From assembly GCA_036345935.2 (NCBI GenBank), contig JADWOT020000001.1, positions 8,163,046 to 8,227,045 of the forward strand: a stretch of DNA of 64,000 nucleotides. Direction: 5' to 3'. Source of the DNA: Taenia hydatigena. Its lineage: Eukaryota; Platyhelminthes; Cestoda; Cyclophyllidea; Taeniidae. The notes below the pieces were generated by a model that saw nothing but the letters and a program-made list of their open reading frames with translations, ran no database searches and was not told where the DNA came from. A program made the position numbers and the translations under genes. Of this stretch, positions 22,674 to 34,231 are shown one piece after another (position 1 is the first letter of the stretch; every line of letters begins with the position of its first letter).

Positions 22674-23105
22674 AGCTTCACTTGATTTCTAGCAAAATAC
22701 AGTGGGGCCGCTTCCTGAACCACACTTACCTACCTCTAAGAATGGTACCTTTAACAGTTTACTGATTTCCAGTAGACAAGTTCCAAACTCCTCCCTGCAA
22801 AATTTATAGCTATTTTAATATGGATATCGAAAAGGTGATGGCCTTGACTAGATGAATAGTTTTATTTATGCAAATATGGATGCTGCGCAGAATTCACATT
22901 TTATCACAGCCGAAATCGATGAAGGAATCAACTTTTTAAGACATTTCAAATGTCAGCCTTTTCTTCCAGCTTACTCAAGCTGATTACTTCCCTCTTAAAC
23001 TCGAGGGATCACTTCATGGCTCCCGTTTATTTGATCCTTCGTCCGATTTTCCGCCAGGTCGCTCTTATTTTCTTATTCAAACAGGGTTCATATGCTAATT
23101 TTTGA
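22674..23105 (+). repeat. Dispersed repeat family R1, copy 2
   Basis: Same orientation as copy 1 at 596-1065, with order and spacing of anchors kept. Terminal repeats or target-site duplications could not be defined by eye. Confidence 0.75.
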
Positions 23106-23539
23106 TGCGAATTAACTGCGCTTATTAGCTTGAAAACGCATCTGAGTCAAAGTCAACAGCGTTCACGACGAGTAACGAGTCCCAGAACATTTCTTGAGCA
23201 TTTCTCATTTATCCACTATTTGAAGAGGACCTTCGAGCGATTCCGACTCAGCAACACTTTAAAAATTTGATGAAAGCAGCTACTCAACTGTTCTAGAGAA
23301 GTATGGATTCGTTTACAGCCATCGTGATTGAATGCAGCGGCAGCTTGTGGTCGTTAGAAATACTATAACTGATTTATTTGGGCATGGTGCCACTTCAACT
23401 CTCGAAGCTCGATATGCTGGGATGGGAACAAAGTATCCCCCATACAATTGCAGTATGGACGCAGACAACGCCTTGAATTTCCGTGGATGCAATCAAATGT
23501 AGAAACATGTCCCTGGGTGAGGGCTAGTGTACAACTTTA

Positions 23540-24034
23540 CTGCACAATCTAGCGGTGAGGATAACAATTGTAGTCGGGAATCGAGAATATGGGGTCACAT
23601 CCATCAATGCTCTCAAGGCAGCATTTATCGTACACGTAATTCAGCAACTCTGCATCAAGTGTGGAAAAATGCAAAAACATTTCTGTCACACAGCCATCCC
23701 TTCTGGCGAAGAATTTTGTGACATTCCAATGGTAATGCAAAGACTTCCGTCTGTTATGAGAAGTAATTAAAGAGTTCTTGTGTACTAGCAGTTCGCACAT
23801 GTGCTTATTTACTTAATTCCAGTGACGGGCCTGCTGTTGAAATATCGTCTAAAATGACAGTGCCCAATGACACTTGGGAACCACAGAACAAATAATGTAG
23901 AGATTCCGCAACTGGAGATATTGGCAGATGACGAAGACGATGCCTCCAGGGCAATTCGACGATTTCTTGGTAGTCACTTGCGTCATACACACTACAGGAG
24001 GAGCCGGCTCATGTACTGCTGAATTCTGAAAGCA
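23540..24034 (+). repeat. Repeat family R3, left arm of an inverted pair
   Basis: The reverse complement of this segment matches 24800-25245 closely. Shared stretches include GCTTTCAGAATTCAGC, ATTGCCCTGGAGG, CATCTGCCAATATCT, GACGATATTTCAACAGCAGG and CGTCACTGGAATTAA. Read on the plus strand, one frame is coding-like: VVGNREYGVTSINALKAAF at about 23569, then MVMQRLPSVM, and after a stop FAHVLIYLIPVTGLLLKYRL. The right arm in the same sense gives MVMQGIPSVMRNNWRVL and FAHTLIHLIPVTSLLLKYRL. That agreement suggests decayed copies of one protein-coding sequence, which I cannot name. Confidence 0.85.
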
Positions 24035-24129
24035 ACGCGTAACTTTGTAAAGCGCCTTAACTACCTCTCACACCTTTATTGAATTGAAACTCCCAAGCAA
24101 TTAGTTTGGGATCCAAAACGCTGCAGTAA

Positions 24130-24315
24130 TTGGCAGAAAGGACTTCTCAAATTGCAAAGATTGAGGATGTTTGCAAACTCAACAAGAAGCTGATATATCC
24201 ATGGATATCCTTTAATAATGAAGGTCCATCCTCAAGCGAGATTGGAACATCAATATTTGTGGTCAAATGCGCATCTCGACTTGGTCTTCATGTAAATTTC
24301 TTGCAAACTCCATGA
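24130..24315 (+). CDS. Short coding-like ORF between the R3 arms
   Basis: This 61-codon frame (MAERTSQIAKIEDVCKLNKK, then NNEGPSSSEIGTSIFVVK) sits in the 765-bp spacer between the inverted R3 repeats. Its composition is more protein-like than its neighbours', but it is short and unrecognised. A second protein-like run (FRDNFVQVFLVFEVRSCADR) follows near 24590 in the same spacer. Confidence 0.22.
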   Translation: MAERTSQIAKIEDVCKLNKKLIYPWISFNNEGPSSSEIGTSIFVVKCASRLGLHVNFLQTP

Positions 24316-24799
24316 GCAAAAGCCACCTACAACTGCCTACGTTGTTGAGTACGGTTGATGCAATGCAGCAGAGTGGCAGCAAATACTTCGCTGAAGAAAT
24401 TAATCAGCATAAAATATGCGAATCAACTGGGTTTCCTTCTGACGTTGGCCATGTGAGCCTTTCTGTGCTAGTAAGCGTGCATGCACGATGAGAGATACCA
24501 AATAGTGCACTCGAAAGTAATGCTGAGGTCACCTATGTCAGCACAAGTGGATTTGGCACAGCAGGCACTCGTACTTTAGAAGTCTATACAATTTCGCGAT
24601 AACTTTGTACAGGTATTTTTGGTTTTTGAGGTACGTTCATGCGCTGACAGGGTAAATTTATGTCAGCAACATGGTGCTTATCGATGTATTTGCATCCTAG
24701 TGAGTCGATGAAAATTACCAAACATAAACATCCTGCAATAATTCCTTAAGATGGCTCTACACTACCTCAGTAGGTAAGAAAATGCCTTTGGTGATAATT

Positions 24800-25245
24800 G
24801 GCTTTCAGAATTCAGCGGTATATAAGTCAGCTCCCTTGTAGTATGCAGGAGCATTGCGCACTCGTAACGAAAGTAACTATTGAGAAATTATCAAATTGCC
24901 CTGGAGGTATCTTCCTCATCATCTGCCAATATCTTCTGTGATGCCCAAGTGTTAGTGGGTATTCTTCTGTCAGACGATATTTCAACAGCAGGCTCGTCAC
25001 TGGAATTAAATGGATAAGCGTGTGCGCGAACTACTACTGCGTGAGAACCCTCCAATTATTCCTCATAACAGACGGGATTCCCTGCATTACCATTAGAATG
25101 TTACGAATTTCTTCGCCAAAACCTTCTGCAAAATGATGTCGGAAGAGACAGAAATATTTGTTCATCTGAAGCTTGATACAGAAAATGCTGTCTCATCAGC
25201 ATTAATTGATATGACCCCATCTTCTTGATTTCTGACTTTAATTGC
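24800..25245 (-). repeat. Repeat family R3, right arm of an inverted pair
   Basis: Opposite orientation to 23540-24034, with a 765-bp spacer between arms. In the minus-strand sense one frame keeps IPSVMRNNWRVL, LIPVTSLLLKYRLTEEYP and TLGHHRRYWQMM with a few stops. The arms differ by scattered substitutions, so the inversion-duplication is not recent. Confidence 0.85.
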
Positions 25246-28200
25246 TTAGCACAGAGGGGTTAAGTAAACGATTTCTACTAATCACACGATAGTAATGACG
25301 GAGGAGGTAAAGGGTAGACTAGTGCAATCACGAGACTCCCAGATTAGATACGGGAGGGCTCGCTTCTGTCTTCTTTAAGACCTCGCGAGGCATCACCTTG
25401 CGAGATGGGGTAAGCATTGCAAGACGCTACCGATCAAGTCTGCGCGTCTCTTTCCATCAATTTCTATCCTTTTCCGCCTTGTTTATTGTATACGACTTCT
25501 TGATGATCGTCAACGAGCTCCTCTGCCCTGCCCTGCTCTAGATAGTGCTACTTTGTGTAATTCTGTGCAGATTAGGACCGGCCTGATGGATGGGTGTGAT
25601 TTCTACATGCATACTTATTTACGTAGGTAAATGGTGCCCGAAGTGTCTTGCTAACTAACAATAGATACAAAGATAAATAAGCTAAGTCTCTAACAAATGT
25701 TGATAGAAAAAGATCATGCCAAAATTATTGAAAAACAGCTTCTTTCAAACAGTCTGAACCACATCCTAGAATTCCCTTCAGACGAAAGGAGACATTTTGC
25801 CTTAGTAGAATGTGTATATTCTCCGTACAGAAAGAGGCATGAGGCTACTGGTCAGCTCACCGACACTAGTCTTTAAACAACCAACGAACGCATTATATAG
25901 CTCTTCTATGCAGACAGTTTCGTGGGCTGAAAGTGTGATCAAATGGCAAAATGTGGGGGCCACCGCCATCATTTTCGACGCATTTAAAAGGTCAAAGAGG
26001 TTCACTGCTGTCTTTCATAGGATATTGTCGCTATTTGCCGCCTGTGGTTTGGTCAATTTTTTTCTTTTCTAACGAATTCTGGCATAGCTCCACAGTTTAG
26101 CACAACATTGTACAATTCATTACGCAGTAGTTTCACACATGCCTTCGTTCCTCCTTCTCTTAACCCTTCATCAACACCAACAGCCAACACGATGCCGCAT
26201 GCTTTCCATTACCTTTTTTCTAATAGTCTTTTCTAACTACGATGTGTGCTTGTCTTGTGCACACTGTTACATGCAGTGGTTGCCGAATCATCTACAAGTT
26301 ACTTTGAAGCACTGGAACGGACCTCTTTCTCCATTGTCATGGCTTGCTGCCAATTCATTTGAATTACCTGAAAATAAGTCTACCCAGCTTTTAGTTAATC
26401 TTGACAGAGTTATCCATGAAAATCTATGAATTGCGGAATCCACAGACACCACTTTGGAGAGCACTTGTTGGGTGGCTGGGGTGAGCCTCTCTGTGATGCT
26501 CTTAGGACGCATTCAAACCATATAAAATAAATGTCTTTACAATTCTGGGGGTTCGAAATCCTCCTGGTCATGCGGATGGGCAAAAATTAATGGTGGAAGG
26601 AAGGAACGCAGATGCTGCGTTGACCCTTCATGTTAGACGCCAAAATAATCTACAGGTTGTTTGCTTTAGAAAAGAAACCAACCATTTTTCACAGATTCCT
26701 CATAATTTCGAACTTTTGACTAAAAATGCCATTTTAAGCAGTTGAGTCAATGGAAAAGTCAGGCACATGCAGAACTAATTTAACAAGGGCAACTGCACTT
26801 TTATCTTTTGCGAGCAACTTTAGAATTTAGTCTGTGTTAAACTGCATTACCAATGTTGACTGCTACACTATGATGGAACAAATGTTAATTAATATATGGT
26901 TGCAGTTATCCCTTAGATGCTTTCCATTAAATATGCATTGCTGCGGAGTGTATTTTGTTCCAGGCTAAAATGCTATGTTTCTTGTTCTTCACGCAATTGC
27001 GATAACCTTGGGTGCTCGTTCGCCTCTCGGGCTTGACTATAAAGACTCATTAGGATATTTTGCCTTTGTCGGGTAGCTGAACTCTGAGCCGTGCCAGTAG
27101 TATCAATCGCAACTGATTACCGAGTAAATGCACATTGCGTTCGAGTATTAAGTCCTCTACATCTTCAGTCTCATGTCTCTGAATTACATCGGCGAGAAGG
27201 TCACATGGTTTTCACTTCTAGCATTTCTTAGCCCTAGGTCAATGTTTGTTTTGTTTTTGAGTTTATTTGTCAATTGGTCAAACTTGAGGTCACAGAAGAT
27301 TAATACGATAGGCATTCTAAAACAGCTGTTATTAAAATTTTAGACAGATGACAAAAAAAGCGCTTGAACACTCCCTAAAACTCTAAGCCAGATCTGTTCT
27401 TTAATTTGACATAATTAAGTCAAAACTACATAATCTGCCCCACTACTCTTAATAGAAGGGAAAGGTACCTAATGTCCCCCGCCTCTCTTACCTCCCTTCC
27501 CCGATCCCGGCGTTATCCACTGAACTGGAAAACAGACGCCCCTACAACTACCGAGGACAGTGAGGTTGTCGAAGGTACATGGGGCCCAATGTTCAATTAC
27601 TACCTGTCCGCAAAATGAAAAATAAACTATGCGATGTCACACATTTATTTAGCACTAACTTACTTTGTAGTCAACGACTTGATTAGGCAAAACCCAAGTT
27701 GCTCACAGGAGGAAAGTGATTCTGTCACTGTACCACAAAGTGCTAACATTACGGAGAGGATGTCACAAAACGTGCAGAGGCGATAACACCTGGGGATCGC
27801 GAAGAGTTGAAAACGGGTCAACAGACGCTAACCAAGTTCACTCACTCTGTACGCACATAGAGGTCAGAGGTGTTACATTCAAAGGCTACAAAAAAATAAG
27901 AGAGCAGTAGTTGTGGGCAGACAGAGTCAATTAGACAGATGGGAAGAGAGAATGGGAAAAACAGATAAAATTGGCGTTGCGGTAGTTAATACTGGCGATT
28001 TACTTACCGCTTCAGCAGGGACAATCAGCATCCTTCGACTTTACCATGCCAGGTGGGAAAGGTGGGGACTTGGGGTGATGATTTGGCCTGTTTATTCATT
28101 TCCTTAGAAAGAACCTAAGCATTTTTGTGCATTTTCGCAGATTAACAAAAAAGGTAAGGCTCAGATACCCTGAACACATAATCGAAATAAAGTCATTTGG

Positions 28201-28401
28201 CACGCTTTCAAGGATGAGGTACGCGGACAAGGTACGCAATGCCGAATCACACTTTGGAATAGTAAAGTCATCCACCAAGTAAGTGACTAGTTACACAAAA
28301 GCAACAATATCGATATCGTTCTGCACATCGAGTGCTGCGTTCAGAATGCAAACCGGCTACACGTGTTGAATATGTTGTTAATTCGGCAACTGTAACCGTT
28401 C
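25246..28401. other. Gene-poor stretch
   Basis: Short ORFs only, including opposite-strand pairs at 25802-26072 and 26139-26512. A tRNA-like GGGGGTTCGAAATCC occurs at 26547 without the rest of a tRNA. Confidence 0.5.
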
Positions 28402-28777
28402 CCACTGACGGGCCACTCCTATTCGACTGTTGCAACGGGAGCATTTGCATCCGCTGGTATTACTGCTGCACTGGTATCGGTCAGAATGACTTCCGATGTG
28501 GGAGTGGCAGTTAGAGCTACCTTATCAATTGGTCCCACTCTTGTGGTCCCCAACCCCTACTGGTGTTTGCGCCGATCATTCCATTGCCCAACTATGAAGA
28601 GTGACACAGTCATTTCGGAAGAGGAAATTCCGTAACTTGTAGACTTGGACAGTGTTAAGGGGACTCTTAATGTCGTCCCGATAGGTAAGGTGGCGGCTCT
28701 GAAGCTAAACACCATGGCTCAAAATCTACAGCGCTGCCTATACAACCTAAAAGGAAAATTGACTCCCACATGATCCG
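28402..28777 (+). pseudogene. Coding-like Ala/Val/Gly-rich frame broken by one TAA
   Basis: One plus frame reads TVATGAFASAGITAALVSVR, VGVAVRATLSIGPTLVVPNP and, after a TAA in EEEIP*LVDL, VKGTLNVVPIGKVAALKL before a TGA. The small-residue-rich, low-Cys composition over 120 codons is unlike the chance ORFs nearby. The family is not identified, and whether the TAA lies in an intron or marks a dead gene is undecided. Confidence 0.3.
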
Positions 28778-29242
28778 CTTGGTGGCTCTCCATGTCTATC
28801 ACTCTAACCACTCAAAATGGTTTGTTGCATCAGAGTGGCATAATGGATGAAATAGTGACAGTCGCAGGCGATGAAATGTCACAAGATGGCCTACAAATAA
28901 CGCTAACAACGCCACTCTCTCAGGATTTTCGACCACCTGAAAAGGCTTAACTAAAATATGGATATGGATATGCAAAGCATTGCGGTAGCGAATTTTAACT
29001 ATGGAAATTAATATCACTGCAGCAAATGTTTTGGGGTGTAAAATTTTATGTTAAAGTAATGAGTACCGCGATCGGCCATTGCAAGCGTGTCACTTCACAC
29101 TCAGGGTGTTCCAGAAACGGCGCTTATTCGCTGTTTGCCGTCTACTTACTATTGTACTGCCCTTCGTTTTAATCCATTACAAATTTAAGTTATGCTTGGC
29201 GTTATTGCTTTCATTGAAGAATAAAACACATCTTGCACAGCG

Positions 29243-29450
29243 TAGTGGTTCTCTCACTCTGCTACGACGCTAGCTCATCTAAAGAGCAAAACAAGTGTGG
29301 GTACAGATGGTCCTACTGGCACCACATTGGCCACTGCTGCTGCTACAGCTCCACAGTGTGCCGAGAGGCCATGAGGTGCGCCCTTGGGGCCGGTGGCGTA
29401 TCATGGCGCAAGAAAGCCTACCATTCTTCCGTCACAATGTCAGTTCCTTA
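29243..29450 (+). pseudogene. Coding-like Thr/Ala/Gly-rich frame with one stop
   Basis: The plus frame ATTLAHLKSKTSVGTDGPTG continues as TTLATAAATAPQCAERP, then a TGA, then GAPLGPVAYHGARKA. It overlaps, in a different frame, Cys-rich ORFs that look like its shadows. It is similar in flavour to the 28.4-kb segment on the same strand, so the two could be remnants of one gene. No domain is seen. Confidence 0.25.
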
Positions 29451-29639
29451 AGAACCAAATCAGCCCTTTTCAAGTTAAGTGAGTGCATCTGGTCTATTGT
29501 ACTTTTCAAATGCATGGTAATTAACTATTTGCATATGGTGAAACTGCTACATCATTCTGCACATCATCTTAGACACCAACAACTGTGTGTGCCACGGACT
29601 GAATACAGGTCCCCAATTGCAGGACTCTAGAGACTATAT

Positions 29640-32189
29640 CGTCGTTTCATCCGCCAGTTTCAAGATCAATGTCAGAAGAAAATGGTGATCCTTTCGACAA
29701 GTAACCACTCCTACCGCGTAATTGTCAATTTCCTCTCCCATTCATTAGGAAGCGTGAGCCGTGTACGACCAATTGACAAGTGGGCAATGTTGGGCACATT
29801 CAGTAGTTATTCCAAGACCAAATGGGTCACTGACAGCTAAGTACAGGATGATTAAACGGTTTCGTTTCGAAACCATGCATTGCATTATTTGATAGGCTAA
29901 TGATTAGTAGACTGTTTAATTATAAGATCATGCGAATGATAATTAACAAAGGGCTCTAAGATTTTCGCTATTATGTTTGAATTTTGTAGAGTTACAAGTT
30001 AGCTGTTAGATGCTCTGCGCACTGATAAAAATATGCAAGGGTCCGGTGTGGTCTGTGTAGTCTGCCTTTTAGCAAAAAGTGCCCGGGATACGTACAACTT
30101 CTCGCCTCAGCCCTCTACATCAACCACTGCCACCTTCGCAGTCTTCAGCACAAAACCAAACGAGTCGAAACAGCGTCGATGATAATTTACCTTCAAGGAG
30201 TTGACCGAAGCTGTAAAAACTATCCTAGCACCATGAAAGCCTGTTTTTCTCTATTCTGAGCTTAAACAGTGGCAGCTGATACGGCCCTCCAGTGACTATC
30301 ACGACAACCATAGTGGGCAGTAGCTTCTTGTCTGTTACTCTGCCTTTCGTGCCAAGAAAAAGCCTCTGTCTTCGGCACTGTGGAAAATATAACAGCTAAG
30401 CCAAACCTATTGAAACCGAGAGCAGATGTCCTCATTGTCAACAATCTTGGACGATAGAAGGGGGATGCGTGGGTCACCTGAGATGGAGGCTGCATCGATC
30501 AATTTGACGAACCCCTCCACCTACGTTGCTAAGGTCCTTTGTGTGGTATGCGGATTTTTGACTGGCTAATTGGCAGTGAGATACCCTCAGACGGCGGGGG
30601 TGACAAATGGGCAGGTACGGATGCGTTCATAATTGTGGCTTTCACAAGACAGTTATCTTTTGGAGTTTACTTCTAGAATTCACAATACGTTTACTAGTTA
30701 TTATTTGTTACGCGTTCCTTAACATTTCGCGGAATAGTTTGGAAGGTGATTTTACAATTCCTTCTTTTAAAAACCGGTATCTTTTAATGTAGCATCCCAC
30801 AGTCCTCGTCTTAATTGCCTCTTCTGAAGACCAACCACTACTGTGGCTCAATGTGAGGTAAAGCGGCGAGGTATTTTTGAAAAAAAGAAAAGACAATATT
30901 TAATCGGATTGACTGACGCTCACACATCAGAGGAATTTCGAACACGCTATAGCAGTAATGATCCCACCATATGGAACGATCTCGGTATCACGTCTCTTTG
31001 CTTACAGCGCGTCGATGACTTGAGCAAGGCATAAAGACGAAGACCATTATCATTAGACTCTGACAGACTGCGCCAATTAGTCTCTCATCGAGCGTTACAT
31101 TTACTCTTCTTTGCGGTAAAAAACTTGTTTGAACGTTGTAACTTACTTTACAATGCACATTTTAGCATGTCATTCCACTCTACACAGTCTTCCAATGGTG
31201 GTATTAGCTACCACGTCTGTTTAACGGTACCGCATGCTGAAATAACAACGCAACAACGTCTGGAGTCGCTCTGCAGAGAAAATGGTGCTATGAGGTTAAT
31301 CAAGCAGTATGCAGCCTTCCCTTCCACCTTCCTCCTCACATCCACCTACCCAACCACCCACTAGTTAAACAATCTGCACCTTTAAAGCCATTCTCAAGGC
31401 TAAGTGGCAGTACGCCACTTTATTACAGATTAATGATGCCTCCAGCAGTAATGATTTCACTTTGAAATGAACTCATTACCTACGCTGCCAACAATTAACT
31501 CCAATCCAACAAAATAGGAACGTTTCTACACTTCCTGAAGCAAAATATGCAGCACCTCTCACAGTCATACAAGTGAACTGGGGCTAGCAAGGCTTCAATC
31601 TACAATAGGACGTCATTACAAGTTCATACATATGTACTGCAATCCCCTCAGCTTTTCCCCGCCCCAAAGGTGTATTTACCATATCGCTTAGAAAAGATAC
31701 AACGGCGATGTAATTAAGTGGCCCATCACCAAAATTCGACTCATTACATGGTCTGCTTCACCTTGTTCAGCGCCGTGCTCCACGCTCTCCATGATAGGGC
31801 TGCTGCATCGTCAGTCTCCTCATCCCCCACGATGTAAGCTAATTTTGTAGAGGATAAGGAAAAGTACTAATCATCACGCGTGCCTATGACCAGTAGAGGA
31901 AATATTGGCCTATAAACGAAAAGTCAAACTCCTGTCAACGGTGCGACATTACGACAAGTATAGTGACAGAATAACTCAGCTTTGGTAAGGCTATCGGTCC
32001 ACAATCTACTGCCATTTCGCATGCGTGCAAAGACAAATCCAACTACTTGTCTCAGACAGCGGAAATACACTCGATACCATCAACTGGCAGATGACCATTA
32101 AGCAACACACACACACATACACACAAGAATCCCAAAGCCGCACAATTTCATGTGGCATAAGCCGTATAGGTTAAAAACCGCTAAAATAA
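29640..32189. other. Gene-poor stretch
   Basis: Short ORFs of 60-80 codons and the CA microsatellite. No recognisable gene or repeat-family member. Confidence 0.5.
32104..32126. repeat. CA dinucleotide microsatellite
   Basis: A short imperfect (CA)n run, interrupted once by a T, of about 22 bp. Confidence 0.9.
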
Positions 32190-32239
32190 GTGGGACACGA
32201 AGTTGGTGGCCATTTTCCTTTTTTCTTACAAATTATTCA

Positions 32240-33575
32240 CTCAGTCAATAGATCAACCCATGCACTGCAACATCCACATGTAAGCGTCATTAAAAATGCC
32301 TCTTTAAATATGCGTCGACAAATTGCGTCCTACGCATCAAACACTAGGCAAGCGACTTTCGATTATGACAACGAATCGAACAGCGAATCATACTTACATG
32401 TCAAAGCATCATAACGAACTTTCAATTACTCTGCGCCTTATTTATATCGAGATCACGTACCACAGTGATAAAGGCGACAATACCCAGTCATCTTCGATTT
32501 GAAGAATGAGCAAAGTCATTGTAAGATGATAATAACATTTGATTCGACTTATCCAATCTGCTTACCAAGTTACCGATTCGCTCCTTTTTTGCTCTTGCCT
32601 GGCATTCACACTATACTCAAGCGTTCATAAGATCTCCAAGCACAAAGCTGCGCCACCTTATGTCCTGGACAAATAAATAATCCACAGTGAGCAAAAAAAC
32701 CTTTTGGTAGAATCTATTTTTTCGAATGATTGCAGTATCACGGCTATCGGCGAGTTCAGAGGCACTTAGTGCAGTCTCAATGGCTCCTCAGGGGTCGGCT
32801 TCTACATCCACATTCTTCATTCCCAGTGCTATCGACAGCAAAGATGGGTGTTGTTGGCAGCCTCATGAGTCTGTGATGTCGTTAAAAAGCGGCACAGCCT
32901 GCGTTGAGGGTAAAAGCAGCAGTAGAATGAGTGTTGGCAAGGCCGTTCACCATCGTCACACACCATCCCTACGATCCATAAAATTCAACAGCAGTACAAT
33001 AAAGAAAGCCATCGCAACACATAAAGTGTCGAGTATTACACGACGCGACCCTGTTGAAACAAGTCAATCTGCTATTAGGTGAGGTTGCGTGTACACGTTT
33101 TACTAAAGTGGTAGAGGATCTGCACTCGAGGATCCCCTATAAACGGTGAGCAGGAATAAATACGCTGTCAACTCACTTCAGCACAAATCGGCACCCCACG
33201 TACCGATATCCCACTGTATCTCAAACGCGATCACATCAGCAGTAGCCACGCAGCACCCCAGGCAATTCGGACTCCAACGCTGGCTGTCTGCGAATTATTC
33301 AAGCTTTATTTAAATAACAGTCTCAAGCCTACTCTTGACCAGGCAGTTAACTTTAACTCCACCGACAAATCCAACACACCTTCCCCTCCTGCTTCCCTCC
33401 TCATAGGTCTTGTGTACCACAATGCCATCCACATACAACCACCGAGGCATCTGGACGATGGAGGTGACGATCTATTTTTCCTATCAAAAAGACAAATACG
33501 AAGAATTTTTTACGATGACAGGCTTCTCACGTCTGCCCGATACCGTATAAGGTGCAACCTACCGGTGACCTCCGT
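32240..33575 (+). CDS. Possible multi-exon gene or remnant, three candidate exons
   Basis: Three plus-strand open stretches carry splice-like edges. First, after an acceptor ATTCACTCAG at 32246, NASLNMRRQIASYASNTRQA runs to a TAA at 32412. Second, after TGATTGCAG (32744), a Ser/Ala-rich frame (SRLSASSEALSAVSM, VSSITRRDPVETSQSA) runs to a donor ATTAG|GTGAGG (exon end 33078). Third, from about 33232 to 33575, a frame without Met start reads LAVCELFKLYLNNSLKPTL and later DDLFFLSKRQIRRIFYDDRL. An acceptor CACATCAG at 33231 would match the phase of the second exon's donor. Open lengths alone are not beyond chance, and the product is unknown. Confidence 0.3.
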
Positions 33576-33684
33576 TAACCAATGACACCGGAAATTAAAG
33601 TTACATTGTCTAGTATCAGCGGTCTTAACACACAAATGCATCGTCATCAGCCTGTGAAAAACTAAAATTCCATTAAAGTAACCA

Positions 33685-34231
33685 TTTTAGGACTGCACTT
33701 CCGACCACATAGTCTAAAATCTACTGGAGCGCCCACCCACCCATCACCTACTCCACGAGCGTATGATAATTCATCTTCTTGCTTAATCTCGACACTATGC
33801 CCCTCACCGACCCTTGCGTAACAAACAAACAAACAAGCGAATCCCAAAAGTATGGAGCTAAACATGAGACAAGCTGCCTGTAGTAAGCAGGAGAAAATTT
33901 GCTTAAAATCATTCAATGTTTTATCTGATAACAAAGTATCTTATCAGCTGTTTCTTAATTGTTCTTTGCGTTGCACGTTCCACCTGTTTCCGTTCTTATG
34001 TCTGCTCACCTCCTCCAACATATATCCTCGCTTCATCAGCACATCCTACTTCGTCAAAGCCTGTTTAACTTCATCAAACTTTTAGAAGCCACAAGTAGTG
34101 GGTCAGTAGTTGTTCCATCCCCTTTGCAGTCCCAAACTATCTACGATAAGGAAATGAAAGCGCCACAACTAAACACCCCAGTTAAATTCACCTTATGCTT
34201 ACCAGCATGCCACGCAGGGTTTAACCATTAA
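33685..34231 (+). CDS. Weak coding-like stretches after the 33-kb candidate exons
   Basis: After an acceptor CCATTTTAG (33689) one frame gives a Pro/Ser/Thr-rich run (KSTGAPTHPSPTPRAYDNSS) to a TAA near 33820. After CAAACTTTTAG (34084) another gives ATSSGSVVVPSPLQSQTIYD and ends at 34231. They may be further exons of the same candidate gene, but phases were not reconciled. Confidence 0.18.
33820..33837. repeat. CAAA/ACAA tetranucleotide run
   Basis: About four units of an ACAA-type tetranucleotide, 17 bp. Confidence 0.85.

Noticed and set aside
26540..26575. tRNA gene suggested by GGGGGTTCGAAATCC
   Set aside because: No matching acceptor stem, anticodon arm or D-arm could be built around it.
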